A stretch of DNA of 30,685 nucleotides, from contig CAJUPK010000010.1 in NCBI GenBank assembly GCA_910588415.1, positions 1 through 30,685 on the forward strand. Reading direction: 5' to 3'. Of the stretch, positions 30,618 to 30,685 are shown one piece after another (within the stretch, counting starts at the first letter, position 1; the number at the start of each line of letters is the position of its first letter). This DNA is from an uncultured Oscillospiraceae bacterium (GTDB lineage Bacteria > Bacillota > Clostridia > Oscillospirales > Acutalibacteraceae). The translations under genes were made by a program, and so were the position numbers. The notes under the pieces are model-generated. The model made no database searches. It saw only the letters and a list, made by a program, of their open reading frames with translations, and was not told where the DNA came from.

Positions 30618-30685
30618 GGGGCTCCTCCTCCTTTTTGCTGGTGGCCAGAACCGTCAGGGTGTCAGAAATGCTTTGGTACATCTGG
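30610..30685 (-). CDS. ABC transporter ATP-binding protein (partial, C-terminus only)
   Basis: Only the last 24 codons are in the window: QMYQSISDTLTVLATSKKEE and EPHV, then TAA at 30610-30612. The short tail is like the ends of BceA-type ATPases, and the 8-base overlap with the permease supports the assignment. Walker motifs are beyond the window edge. Confidence 0.7.
   Translation of the reverse strand, partial: QMYQSISDTLTVLATSKKEEEPHV

Noticed and set aside
1..30685. CRISPR arrays, rRNA or tRNA genes, insertion sequences, phage genes
   Set aside because: None seen: no regular spacer repeats, no transposase or integrase frames, no tRNA-like cloverleaf or CCA context recognised by eye.

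Overview
The window looks like chromosome from an anaerobic, high-GC Firmicute of the class Clostridia, most likely a gut Oscillospiraceae (Flavonifractor/Oscillibacter-like). This is inferred from the strict-anaerobe [FeFe]-hydrogenase cluster, class-B aspartate transcarbamoylase (pyrBI), the EF-P/M24 peptidase neighbourhood, AddA-type recombination and strong AGGAGG ribosome sites. No 16S rRNA gene or tRNA was seen, so the placement is indirect.

Layout. 1-5.9 kb (+): a CNNM/HlyC-type membrane protein, a LytTR regulator with a DUF3021 membrane partner, ribosomal protein S21, a YqeG-like HAD phosphatase overlapping an M24 aminopeptidase, EF-P, and a His-rich acidic zinc-ribbon protein. 5.9-7.7 kb (+): a consensus promoter, a metal-ion riboswitch candidate (closest to yybP-ykoY) with an overlapping terminator, then an OadB-type Na+ pump subunit and a 63-aa hybrid small subunit. 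7.7-17 kb (-): a long [FeFe]-hydrogenase region. Its upstream half encodes what looks like a sensing module: two DRTGG-like proteins, an RsbW-like ATPase, a HydS-like sensory hydrogenase and a PHP protein. Its downstream half encodes the trimeric catalytic enzyme HydC/HydB/HydA, with a 49-aa protein, a second stand-alone HATPase and a 2Fe-2S protein placed among them. 17-21.5 kb (+): serC, a DJ-1/PfpI protein, serA, pyrB and pyrI, tightly packed. 21.8-27.9 kb (+): addA without addB, then a GH2 beta-mannosidase-like protein that appears to lack both catalytic glutamates. 28.2-30.7 kb (-): a BceAB-like ABC transporter (ATPase only partly in the window) followed by a small membrane protein.

How they work together. 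The hydrogenase region pairs an NAD(H)-linked H2-evolving or H2-oxidising enzyme with a probable H2/redox sensor that could signal through ATPase and DRTGG partners. This is the least understood and most interesting system here. It is controlled by at least two promoter regions: one with a structured leader (16.8-17.0 kb) and one AT-rich and full of palindromes (13.2-13.4 kb). The second standout is the riboswitch-controlled orphan OadB pair, and the third is the apparently dead glycosidase. Starts given here were often moved from the longest open frame to the ATG with the best ribosome site.
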